From NCBI GenBank assembly GCA_001949185.1, contig BDGG01000012.1:1010035-1074034 (forward strand): DNA of 64,000 nucleotides, read 5' to 3'. The translations under genes and the position numbers were made by a program. The DNA comes from Ramazzottius varieornatus (lineage: Eukaryota > Tardigrada > Eutardigrada > Parachela > Ramazzottiidae). Below, piece after piece: positions 21,686 through 41,219 of the stretch. The stretch's first letter is position 1. Each line of letters starts with the position of its first letter. Under the pieces are notes generated by a model that did not search any database, was not told the origin of the DNA, and was given only the letters and a program-made list of their open reading frames with translations.

Positions 21686-24600
21686 ATGGACGTCGACGAA
21701 ACTGCTGGATCCAGGTAAGACAGTACGGGTTATACTGAATAAACTTTACATGTATAGGGCGCCACCATCTTGGAAGAAGAACCATGGGGATTCGCCAGAT
21801 GGCGTCAAACAGCAAAAAAAGTTGATGTACAGGGGCGCTGTACTCGCCATGTCCTTCTCGCCAAATGTTTCAGGTTTTACAATACCTTTCAGCAGGAGGC
21901 TGATGGAGATCAGAGGATCAAAATGGTCAAATGTGGACTAGGGATTACGACAGCCATCTTGATGTGTTCCAGAGGAGAGCGTTAACCCTGCTGATTCCTA
22001 GACGGGCGCAGAGAGAAACACGTTGAAATGCCTTTGTTGACAGCGTTTTGTGTTACCCCTGGGTTGCTCTTTTCACAGGACAGGATGTATCATCAGATGT
22101 AACCAATAGAACGCAATTTTCGATCTTTTTCAGAAAGGCAAAATGTTTTTCCCGTCGATGAGGACAGGGAGAATGGTGACGCTGTATGGTTGATTGTTAT
22201 TGGCTGATTTGGTACGAACTAAGGGGGTGAAGGGTTCACCCCTGACTAGCCAGTCCCCCTGCTGCTGGACGCAATAGAAGACGATAAAAACACGGAAGTC
22301 CCCAGTAAACGCTTTTCTTGCAGTGCGAATACCAGCATGGACACTAGCTTGAACAGCGGACAAGAAGAACAAGCGGAGCAACCGAAAGAAGCAGCGAAAC
22401 AATCTGCGGATGCGGAAATGGCCGAGGACGTTTCAGTTGCTGCACTGGAGGACTCTGTAGCGAACATCACTTCTAACGCGGACTTGGAAAAGGAGACTTC
22501 TGGCCAGAACCAAGCTTCCTCGTCGACGGAAGCTGCGCCAAGTGCCTCAGGCACTAGTACCAACAAAGAAACCAGTGAGTGTAGTTTACCCCTCTTACAG
22601 ATCTCGGACACCGGAAGTTAGCTGCGTTTACGTGTTTAACATCTGACTCTTCTAGGTGGATCTGATCAAGCTTTCCAACACGTAGAGCTGCACATCGTCG
22701 ATTCAGACGAGGAGGCTGCGGAACTGCGCAAGAAGTTCCTGGGTCTGGAAGACCAGAACGTCCACCTGCTGGCATGCGCGAAGGAGCTGAAAGTGGAGGG
22801 TCTGGTCCCCACACAGATGGACGCAATGGCCGGAAACACTCCGCTGTTCACCTACGTCCTTTCTACCGACTACATGGGTGCTGCTCAAGAAATAGCTCGG
22901 TCTTTGGTGTCTGGCGTTGAAGCTGCTCAACAAGAGCTGCTTCAGCGTCAAGGACAACGAAGAACTCGAAGAGGAAACAAGAATAGTAAGATTAATGATT
23001 CAGTATGGATCTGTATTTTGGAAAAGTTCTTTATTTCTAGCGACTGCAAAGGAAGACAAGGCCATGGAGGTGTACGACTTCGACGACGACGTTGAAAAGC
23101 CCACGAAGACACGGAAACCGAAAAAGACACCAAAGAGAGCAGCCAAGAAACCCAAGAGCGACGATGAGGAGTACGTGGAAGAAGCCTCGGAAGTTTCGGA
23201 CCAAGAAGGCTCGAAAGATTCAAAAGTCAAGCCCGGAGTTGAAAAGAAGAGCAAAGCTGGCAAAGATATGAAGTGTCTATACTGTGAATATGTCAGCAGC
23301 AAGAAGTACCTGCTCATTCGCCACATGCGATGCCACTCAGACGAGTAAGTCCGTCAAAGAGTCTTTCACCATACATTAGGGTTTTTCCTGATTATCTGTT
23401 TCTTTTCTGCAGGCGTCCTCACCAATGCCCGCATTCCGGATGCAGTCGTTCCTTCAAGACTACGTCGTCGCTGCAGAATCATATGAATGTAAATCGCAGC
23501 TGTTCTGAATGCATTTAAGAGTGTAACTATAATAAGTTCGAAATCCGTCCTCTTCCAGACCCATAGCGGGACGAAGCCGCATGCTTGCAAGTATGATGAC
23601 TGCGACGCTTCCTTCACCACCAGTGGAGAGCTGGTTCGTCATGTCCGCTACAAGCATACCCACGAGAAACCTCACAAGTGCACACATGAAGGCTGTGGGT
23701 ATAGCAGCGTTGAGATGAGCAAACTGCGACGACATAGTCGAAGTCACACAGGTACATTCGGCTCCCATTGCAGGACCGTTCGAGCTAATCGTGAAGTGTA
23801 AATATAGGTTGTGCTGACCGTTCTTGCCTTTGCAGGAGAGCGTCCTTACAAGTGTCCTCACTGCGATTACGCTAGTCCGGACACTTACAAGTTGAAGCGA
23901 CATCTCCGCGTCCATACTGGAGGTGAGTGATAAGATGAACAAGGAAAGACGGACATCGAACATTATTCGAGCGTTCTTCACTGTCCTGTTCACTATTCGA
24001 AACTTTTTACAGAGAAACCATACGAGTGTGATGTCTGCCACCACAAGTTCACACAAAGTAACAGTATGAAAGCCCACCGAATGATCCATGATGCTGTGAA
24101 ACCAGTGTTTCAGTGTCAGTTCTGCCCCACAAAGTGTTCGCGCAAAACCGACCTGAAGATACATGTACAGAAGCTGCATCAAAGTGATGAGCCCATCGTC
24201 TGCAAGAAGTGTGACCAGACATTCGCCGACCGCTACTTGTACAATGTCCACCGCAAAACGGATCCGGTATGTGGTACGGTCTCCACCAGGGTTAAAGGAC
24301 TTCACGCACCCCGGAAACGACAGAGCAGAAAGAAGAAAAGAGCTGCTGATGGCGAGTCTAATGGAGATGAGAAAGTCAACGGCGATGACGAAATGAATGG
24401 TGAAGCAGGTACAAATCTTGTGGAAAACAAGATCTCGGAAAAATACCAACACGAATATTTTCCTTTGTGGCGCACGTTTTTAGTGTTACTAGTCGAACGC
24501 GTGCGCCACTTGGGAAAGCGATCTTGTCGAGTTTGCCGAGCTCCCAGGGAAAATTTTTGTATACTTTTTACAGCATAACAGAGAAATCAAAAAACAGTCA

Positions 24601-25341
24601 AAAAATGTAAAACAGCTTAATTTGTGAACTGAACTTATAAAATTCTTTAGGTAATAATGGCATGCCGGAAGTGGGAGAAACCGAGGCCGAGCCGGAACCC
24701 GGAAAGTCAGCTGGCTTCCTAGCTCAAGTTGCGGTGCGATGTGTCCTGCCTGACGGTGGTTTTGTGGACTTTCTGCACAACGACGGTACTACGGATGATT
24801 CGCCCCAGCTCGTGACCGTTACTTCGTCGGCTCCGCTGTTACCAGTGATGGTTGAACCCGAGACCATCAAGGACTCACTGGCTGCACCCGAGCAACTGCT
24901 CGACCTGGAAAACACAACCAACGGTACCACGAATGACTCGACCATGGACACAACTACCGAAACTGTCGAAGCAGATGTCACTGTCGATGGGGAAGAAGAG
25001 GAAGAAGGAGAAGAAAGCGCTGCCGAGCAGACGGAGACGGAAGAAGAAAGCAGCATGGATACGAGCGTCAATAATTCGGCCGCAGAAGACTGTAAGGATA
25101 AACCGGAAGTGAAATTGTCCAAGGTTGTTTATGCCAACATTCTGTCTTTGCAGCCGAAGCTTTTGCACCTCCAAAGAATGTGATCGTGATCGAAGGGGAG
25201 GAATACTTGCAGATGCTGCATGATGTTGGGTTAAAGGACGGGGAAGCCTCTGCAATGACGGTTGTTGTAGCCGACGAGCTAAGTCAGACTAATCATTCTG
25301 ACAATGTGACAGTTGAGCCAGCTGCTGAGCTGGTCTTGTAG
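21686..25341 (+). CDS. CTCF: CTCF chromatin insulator protein with a shortened zinc-finger array
   Basis: Ten exons: 21686-21714, 22324-22574, 22656-22985, 23041-23344, 23413-23488, 23559-23751, 23836-23922, 24013-24408, 24651-25091, 25154-25341. CTCF binds DNA and halts cohesin to form chromatin loops. The N-terminus is acidic and Ser/Thr/Gln-rich. Exon 4 encodes [10 protein letters not shown] (YDF at 23073-23081), matching the cohesin-binding YDF motif of vertebrate CTCF, then a Lys-rich linker. Fingers 1-8 follow in CTCF order: finger 3 [19 protein letters not shown], finger 4 [19 protein letters not shown], finger 5 [19 protein letters not shown], finger 7 [14 protein letters not shown], finger 8 [13 protein letters not shown]. 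Finger 8 lacks a normal last His (C2HC-like). Fingers 9-11 are absent: the same exon continues into a basic then acidic tail. Identity is firm. Confidence 0.93.
24467..24509. repeat. GTGGCGCAC-hairpin MITE copy (CTCF intron 8)
   Basis: The arms gtggcgcac and gtgcgccac are perfect. The right flank contains the family's conserved gcgatcttgtcgag and gccgagctccc. Confidence 0.7.
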
Positions 25342-28319
25342 TAACCGCGTTGTGTTACGTTTTCGTTTTTGATTTTATTCTATCATGATAACACTTTATT
25401 TATTGTTTTTCTGCTGTTCGCATCGGCGTCTTCTGTTTTTGATGTAATGGTGTTCGTACCTCGCTAGAACGACGGAGTATGCTTTTTTGAGATGCAGAAG
25501 TATGGCTTGGTTTAGTTGGTTGTAACTACTGTAACTCAGAACCGCTGCAGGTTTAATCAGTGTTTATGGCCGTGTCCATTTCTAGTTTGACATTTACCAA
25601 TCGACCGCTCTCAAATTTTGATTCATCTACAACAACACAATCTTGAAGATCACCGGACAGGCTTAGCGCTTAGTTATGCGGGTTTTCGGTAGTGTACCAC
25701 AAGTCCTTAAACCACTGGACGATTCTTCAGATCTCGAGCACGAGGGAATCGGTTCAGTGAAGAATAATTTACTAGCACCGTACAGTCTTTCGTCCAGTAG
25801 ATTGAGTAACAAAAGTATCGAGAAGAGACAACAGAAAAAAATCGAAATTGTTGACCACAATCCGTAACTGAGTAGACTGCGTGCGCAAAATCAATCAACC
25901 GCTCACATTTGCCCTCTCACATTACGACTCTCACATTTGGTCCGGACCGACTCCACCCCGACTTCGGTATTGGGCGAAGGCCAAATGTGAGCCGTCAGCC
26001 GTCATGTGAGCAGCTGATGGCTCACAATCTCGGCGATGAAATGCAAGAACGACGAACGGAAATTTCCACCCCGCACATGTTTTTGAATTTCCGCTGACTC
26101 CGGTCATTAGAACGGCAACATCGGGAATTAAGACGCAACAGAAGTGCCCGTAGTTTGATTCAAATAACGGTATACCCGTACCAAGAAGAAAGCCCCCTTT
26201 TCAATCCTTGATCTTTCGGTGCTTCTATAGTGGAAAAATTCTGTGCTCGTGCGTTTTGGCCAGGAATGGCGGACGATGGATGGAACGGACTTGGTCTCTT
26301 GTGGGAAGCAGCGCTTTCCCGTGAGTCGGCTGATGCAGACTTATTCGATGTCGTCATTTCCGAAACTACCTCAAGCACTCTGGCAGTAACGCAGGAGCTC
26401 AAAGAAAAACAGCTGGAAATCGAGAAAGAATTCCGACGGACCAAAGTTAAAGAACGTGCGGAAGATCGGCAGATTTCATTTCAAACTATTACGACTGTGC
26501 TATTACGGCTCTGTGATCGGCAGTCAAGCTCGCAGAGCGAACGCTTACTTTGATTAGCATTCCGTGCAGGAGCGCGGTATTCCGGCGCGGAGGTGGATGG
26601 GCTGTTGCCTTTGACATGTTCTGTAATCAAGCAAATATACAGGCTGGACGTCTCTTCATGATACTACTAACAGATGCTGACGATACCTTAGTTATCCAAG
26701 TTTCCAGCGCGGACTTCCGGCGCATTCTGCTCTCCGTTTAACGTATGTTCCACATCTATTTCAACAAGCATGGTTCCTACCTTCCTTAGCAGGGAGATCG
26801 AAATAAAAGAAAGCGATACTTACGGGTTGACTCGGCTGTCAATGCGGTGATGAACCCGCGAAAGCGAAACATTCGTGTCAGCCGAGATGAAAACCGACGA
26901 GCTATCGTCCCATTCTTATGCCGCCGTCTTTCCGGTAACCATCTTGGTAGTGGTCGAGGTGACTCCGCTTTCTTTTATGGATGGAGGTTCTGCAGAGTCT
27001 GGATGTTGGAGGGTGGCGAAGGCTAGCAGAAGATCAGTTTACTAATCAGAAAACGGAAAATCCGAACTGTAAGATGACGAAATTTGACGGATGATCGAAG
27101 TTGCGCACGTGAAAAGCAAGATGCTCACGTTTCCGACACCATAACCACAACAAAGGTTGATTTAGGGCGGAGTTGATTCGGTCAAATGTGAGAGATTATG
27201 TGAGAGTACAGGTGGGATTTGCGTAAGACGAAGTCACGTGGGTTGCCGTATTGGCCAGTAAAACTTCGTGACACGCACTCGCTTAAGTCACAGCCGAGCC
27301 ACGCTTGCACTCATCCTTCGAGTCGTGTAAATCATGTTGACACATTATGTTCGGCTGATTGAAGTCCTAACATAGAGACCTTGATTGGTTTCCGGTAAAC
27401 ATTTACCGCTTTTCGGAAATTTCAAATTTTCCGACGAGATTTTTTTCAATAGAACAGTGCCTCTTCGATTGTGTCAGAAATGTCTTCTCTGAAATGTCTT
27501 GTTATAACTGAGAACGGAACAGGTTTACGTGTCTTCTCGTGCGATTGCCAGTTACGGTTTACCACAGGACGGCTGTTTTCAGCTGAGCATCCCCTCCGGA
27601 AAGTCTGTGCTATCGTCCCTTCCTGACGTTAAGGCAGCCTCTTGCGGACGGAAACTGGATAGTCGGCTTCATCAGGCTTGAAAGAGAGATAATTTAGTAC
27701 TTCTAACACCCGTAACCCTTTCCGTGATTAAAATCGTCCCCTCACAGCAATGTCAGATTAAATCGGGAGGACCTACGCAGGTTAATGGGTGAATGTTGTG
27801 GATACTCTTCAGGCTTTCTCGCTGCGCGAGTTCACGCGGGTAGTGAGTGATGGTACAGTGGCGCAATAAAAGGATCTGTAAGCCGGATCGGTGCGCAACT
27901 CGACCGGGGACGCATGAAGGGTACGGGCTGTATGAGTCACGGCTCGATTTAATGACTCAACGTGTGCACGGACAAGTCATTGGCTGCACTTATACCCAGC
28001 GCGTGCACAACTCCTCCTAGTTCAAATGCGGCGACTTTTCATGGCGACGTCGTCTTGCTCGCATCACACCTGTATGTGAGAGTTCGAAATGCGATCGGTT
28101 GATTGATTTTGCGCACAGTCCCTAGTGTTTTCGAAGTTTGGTCCTGTCGGTTTTCATCTGTGATATATAAACCTTAAAAAGGACCAAGGACATAATTTCC
28201 ACTGAAAAAAGATATAAGAGGAATACAGCAGAAGAATCAAAAAAAAACAAAAACTTCAAAGCAGTACAATTTAGAAGAGAGTTGCTGCAAAGACGTAATG
28301 ACGATTCTTTGGGATATTC
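25342..28319. other. Intergenic DNA between CTCF and the orphan gene, mostly a transposon-like element
   Basis: About 3 kb without a supported host gene. Most of it is the 25875-28120 element. An open frame of 107 codons on + at 26230-26553 reads smoothly and is rich in charged residues, but it has no recognisable domain and lies inside the element. Confidence 0.5.
25875..28120. mobile_element. 2.25-kb non-autonomous element with about 35-bp terminal inverted repeats
   Basis: The left end gactgcgtgcgcaaaatcaa continues tcaaccgctcacattt (to 25910). It is repeated in inverted order at 28087-28120 with a few mismatches and a two-base length difference. Subterminal copies of ctcacatttg occur at 25901, 25933 and, inverted, at 25983 and 27200. 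No transposase-like frame is visible, so it would be non-autonomous or decayed. Confidence 0.65.
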
Positions 28320-29404
28320 TCACTTCCAAGTCGGGCCTGGCTTATTCTGAAAGTAGAAATGAAACAGGTGAAAACTTTGAGGATCTGGACGAGACTTTTC
28401 GTATATACCTTTGCATTATCGATGGAGTAGACTCGTAGGATATTCGCAAAGTATTCTCCCGCCTTGGCCGCTTCCACCGATCTACGCTTCTGTAGACTGC
28501 CACCACTGCCACCATCCATTTTGTCCTTCTTTGAAGACGCGTTGGAGCCTGGTCGACCAAGTCCCATTCCTAGTGCGACGTTGTGAGAGTGAGCGATGGT
28601 ACGGTCCAGAGGCTTCAACACGTGTGAAGGAGCAGTCGGGACGGTAGCTTTCTTGGGGAATGCGATGGTTGTCATGACTGGTTTCGCCACTTCGGCTTTC
28701 TGAACGGGAACGACTGGAGCTTTCTGGGGAATAATATTGGCGGTCTTGGCCACCGTGTAGTAAGCGGGAGGTTTGGTGACCAGCGGGTTGACTCTGACAG
28801 CCTTGGCCGTCTTGAAGTGATTCAGACGGTGAGATGCGGGAGCGACGCGAGGAGCTGCTGATGGCTCTACAGCCGACTTGTTCAGCTTGCCTTCGACGTG
28901 TGAGTGTGGACGCGGGGGAAGAACGATGCGGGCAGTTGTGGCTTTCACCTTCTGGACTGCAACAAGTGCTTTCGGAGGTAGGTTGTTGACCTGAGGAGTG
29001 AGGGGATGAACATAGGAGTCCTATATTCAACAATCAACATTAGGATAAGTGCAAAGTGCGGATAGACAGCACAGCGGGGAACCCGCATTAACGTATCTCA
29101 ACCTGATGAGGCGTCTTCGGTGGCAGAGGTACAACTTGTAAAGGCGCACTGACAACTTCTTGAGCAGGGTAGAAATCCTGTAACTGATACAGTAAGCTTC
29201 TGTTGATCAGGCTGTCCGATGATAGGAACGCGCAAAGTTACTCACCTGGGAAAAAATGTTCATCTGCGATCGAGTATACGTTTCGCGATGGGTGGCAAAC
29301 CAGGCATCTGCTCCATCGTACTCGTAAGGATTGAAGTTGGGATCAGAGAAGTCCGGTATAGCTGGTATATCCAGGTTGTCCAGAAAGTAGGCATCCAGCG
29401 CCAT
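28320..29404 (-). CDS. Unidentified basic, Pro/Ala/Lys-rich protein with an acidic N-terminus
   Basis: Four exons, complement of 28320-28346, 28409-29020, 29103-29177 and 29246-29404, all joined in phase 0 with GT-AG introns, encode 290 residues. The first 50 residues are acidic and aromatic (DNLDIPAIPDFSDPNFNPYE followed by DAWF). The rest is disordered-looking, basic and rich in Val-Pro-Lys repeats (KAPVVPVQKAEVAKP, FPKKATVPTAP), with a short conserved-looking end at GEYFANILRVYSIDNAK. The DAWF segment faintly recalls the N-terminus of the spindle factor TPX2, but no TPX2 repeats are present, so this is only a guess. No signal peptide or membrane span. The start is the first Met of the exon. 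Divergent from clathrin heavy chain. Confidence 0.6.
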
Positions 29405-30338
29405 CGTCCACGTTCGGATATCCTGTCGGAGACAACGGTCACCTTTGACGCTACTGGGCAGTGTATCGGTGACCAGAACTCTTCTCGAACAGAACGCTGT
29501 AGCTCCAAGCAACACACCTCTGTAAAAGTAAAGTTACGGAGCTCGGTAGAACAGAACGTCGTAGAAGCAAAAGAGGAACTTCCCATAGCCAGGATGGAAC
29601 TGCAACCGCCATGAAAACTTTTCTGGAAGATGCTGCGTGCGATTCCATTGTGATAAGCGACGCCCCCTCAGTAGTCTATGCTATCTGCACTAGTTAAAAC
29701 TGTTTGAAACTGTGAAAAGGTTTTCATTAGCTGGTCGGAAAGTTGTCCGCCATTCAGAAGGGCAGAAAGGCGGTCCGGGGGCCAAAGCTCGTGCTTGCCT
29801 TCGAACGGTTGATTGTGCTTGAATGGATGCGCATGTGTATCCATGTGCGTGATCGGCCGTGCGGGCATGTGCATTTCAAAGGTGCGTCGGCTCCGTTCCC
29901 GTCCACGTGGTCTCTTGCTGAATAAACTGTGCGAGAACGTGCGCGTGGTATAGCGGATCTTCGCAGTGCATGGGCCTGACGTTGTCCGCGTTCTCACCAA
30001 GGCACCAAGATTACAGAGCGTGCGGCCCACCAAACTTTAGGTTTAAACTGGCGTATAGCAGCCTTTAGGGTATAGCAAGGCTATAGCATGGCTGGTCGGT
30101 CGATGACTCGCCAGCTTCCGAATAAAACTCGATCAACCACTGGTACTGTAGTACGTGCCAAACAACCCTTCTGTTCATCGACGCATCGCATGTTTGCTCT
30201 CATTCATTCTCGGTAGCCGATTCTTCAACGGAACGTTCACCAGTTGTCACCTGTTAGACTGGGGAAAGACCATCTTGAGGAAGTATCCTGCGTGACCAGT
30301 GAAACATTCCACAGCTGGACAGCTGAACGAGGAGGAGG
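29405..30338. promoter_or_regulatory. Intergenic region between the orphan gene and clathrin heavy chain
   Basis: About 930 bp between two divergent starts. A - strand open frame of 121 codons (29668-30033) has no motif and no clear splice partner, so I treat it as UTR or chance. No promoter element stands out. Confidence 0.4.
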
Positions 30339-38603
<8,265 letters not shown>

Positions 38604-39960
38604 GTTAATGACGAAAGACGTGAGTTTCGTTGTCTATACACTCGCCTGGCGTTTACATTTACCTGATACCTTGTGACTTTGAAAACTATTCCATTCTACG
38701 ACACCTTCTCTTGATTTTTACGCGTGACGTTGTTTCTTTGTGGCGAACCATTCACATTCTCTTTACATCATTATAGATAGCTTAGGTCCTCTACCTGCTA
38801 CGGTCGTGTACTCTCTCTTCTCATTTTTGTTTTGACTTGTCTGCTTTTTTAATACCATTACAAACGTTGCATCTCTTCTACGTCCCGGCAAACTTAATAA
38901 AAAGCTAGCAAAAGGAATCAGACAGTCCGAAGAACTTTTCGAAGATGTATCGAGTGTCTGCTTGTTGAATGCATGGCAGCGCAGACGTTGCATGGACGAC
39001 ATGCGTCGTTATGCTTTGTTTACTGAGAAAAATATTGTTGTGAGTTGACCATCCATTGGTCGTGTGATTAATGATCTTCGCGGAGATCTTTGTGTGTTTT
39101 CCGAACGGTAATGTGGTTTGAGTTGAAGTGGGATCACTGAGATGTCATGCGTCATATACCGACACGTACGAAAACACTCCACTGACGGGAATAAAACTTC
39201 ATCTCTCATGGTCCTCAATTGTCTTCAAGGTAAAGCAGAATTCACCGGCGCAAGATGAGGCTTCAGGAACACAATTTTTTTCGGCGGCCTTTGCTTGATT
39301 AAAAGTCAACACTTGGAAGTCTCCTAATTGGATTTCAAAACTGGGCGATATATCATATCGGATGACCATTTATTTTTTTGGGTGAGAAAATTTAGGGCAC
39401 GGAATGCGATGACGGCATGATTTAAAAGTTGATGTCTTGGCTGGAGATGCGCTTCGTCGGTCAGCAGTGACCGAATTTTTCCAGCTTAAATGAGGCGTTT
39501 ACTGTCAGCCGATCTTTGCCGCGTTGCTGCTTTGACGCTTTTGCCTTGGTTCTTCAAAGCTGCGACATCTTCATTTCCTATAATTCAATCATTTTCTCAG
39601 CGCAATCAAAAGCTTCCGTGTTGACCTAAAAAAGCTGAACAAAGCTTCGGATTCAAATGCAACATCATCTGTCAGAGTTATTACATCTTTACAAGATCCT
39701 ACTTCGATGGTAATGGTGATAAAAACGCGGCAGGCAGCAACACGTCCGTTCAATTATACAGACAACAGCACTTGTTGCTCATTGCGCGCTAACATCATAT
39801 CCGCCCATAATTACATATCTCACAAGTTCAGCTTCTTCTTCATTTGCGGTCAACCGCAATCGTCATTGCCATTAACGAGCTGTCATTCAGAAAGTTCCCA
39901 CGGTCCGGGATGTATGTATAGAATATCCTTCCAAACACCGGCAAGTATAGATCGCCGCTA

Positions 39961-40109
39961 CTTCGTCAACCTGCATACAGGGACCCATAATAACGGTAGG
40001 GTTTAGTGCAAACATCCTCGAAATACCTGCAAACGGAACATCGGCACTGTTTCGTCAGCCTGCATACAAAGACTCCATGACGGCAGGAAGGTTTAGTGTA
40101 TGCAGGTGC
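39961..40109. repeat. Two CCTGCATAC palindromic repeats in tandem
   Basis: A left arm (cttcgtcaacctgcatacag at 39961) is followed by a degenerate right arm. A second unit has arms cctgcatac (40059-40067) and gtatgcaggtgc (40098-40109). Both have the ggtttagtg motif inside the right arm. Confidence 0.65.
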
Positions 40110-41093
40110 ACGAAAGCGGCTTCTAGCTTCACGGACGAATGGCCTTTCTAGTGAAGAACCTTGCCCACCTTAACAGTTTAGGAGTACTTAACAGATCTGT
40201 GGATGTTTGAAAGTGAATCATGCGTTCTATTCTTGAAAACAAATTTGTCCATAAAACTTCGTGTGCGAAGCGACAAAAACACTAATCCGCCCATAAAGCC
40301 CGAATGTGATGTAGTTTTGAGGTGTCTGATAGAGGCCCTCAGTAAGCCGATAATTTCCGTTGAACAGATTTTTATGGGGAGAAGATTTTCCGCATTGATG
40401 CTTATTTCAGCGTCCGAGGCGGTCACGCTTAACAAAGTAAAATAGTTGGTCCAAGTTCATAAATTCAAAGCTCAAACGACTCTTGGAAAGACATGGAAGA
40501 TTTATGGTTCTTTTCTTCAAGTCCAAATTGATAAGACGGCTGCTGGTTGTGGTCAGGCTTCTTCGGCCCTCAAGGCGACAGACAAGTGGTCAAGATGCCC
40601 GACCAACAATGTGCCGCTCTAGAGAGGAGAAGGTATACAGCGTGTCTGGCCAGACAATAGGCCGAAAACAAAAAAAGATGATGAAGGATGGTTCATCGGA
40701 GGTATATTTGATGTCCGAGCACGAAAACAAACAGATAAAATTTGCTAATGAGCTCACTGTCCCGTTCAGCTTTTTATTAAGAAACAATGCAAGGGACAAC
40801 GGGATGTCTACCGGCATTGTTCTTTCCGTACTTCGCAAAGCGCATATCGGCGACGAGGATAAAATAGATAAAGCTTGCTGAAAGCGAACTGTTTGCCCTA
40901 CTGATAAATTGCAAACATGGCCGATTGTTCAACAAGGTTTACTTAGAAAGACCGTACTGAAGTTTGTGCTCGTGTCATGATGACAGACATCTGCGGAAAG
41001 GTTAACCGCGTATCTCGGCGTTTTCTTTCCAAGATGAAGGGAAAAGCGAAGTACGGTCTCGAGAAATGAAAAATACTATGATGATATTTATTG

Positions 41094-41219
41094 GGACGTC
41101 GGCAAATGATTTCTCCCAAATGGTTCTCTCAAGTGGTGCACATTTCCATTGTTATTGGCTGAAGCCGTGCGCCGTTGGGGAATAGGATCTGGGTGAGTTC
41201 ATCTGCCGACGTCCCATTT
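41094..41219. repeat. GTGGCGCAC-hairpin MITE copy with clear outer ends
   Basis: The inner arms are aagtggtgcac (41131-41141) and gtgcgcc (41167-41173). The outer ends tgggacgtcggcaaatga and tctgccgacgtccca also pair, giving an element of about 126 bp. Confidence 0.7.

Noticed and set aside
22246-22611. Ser/Ala-rich open frame on the - strand of CTCF exon 2
   Set aside because: It is the antisense shadow of a low-complexity acidic coding exon whose + frame is confirmed by splicing and homology.
23460-24452. 330-codon open frame on the - strand
   Set aside because: It lies opposite the CTCF zinc-finger exons and their introns; the + strand is clearly the coding one.
29668-30033. 121-codon - strand frame upstream of the orphan gene
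   Set aside because: No motif and no convincing splice to the orphan's first exon; more likely UTR or chance.
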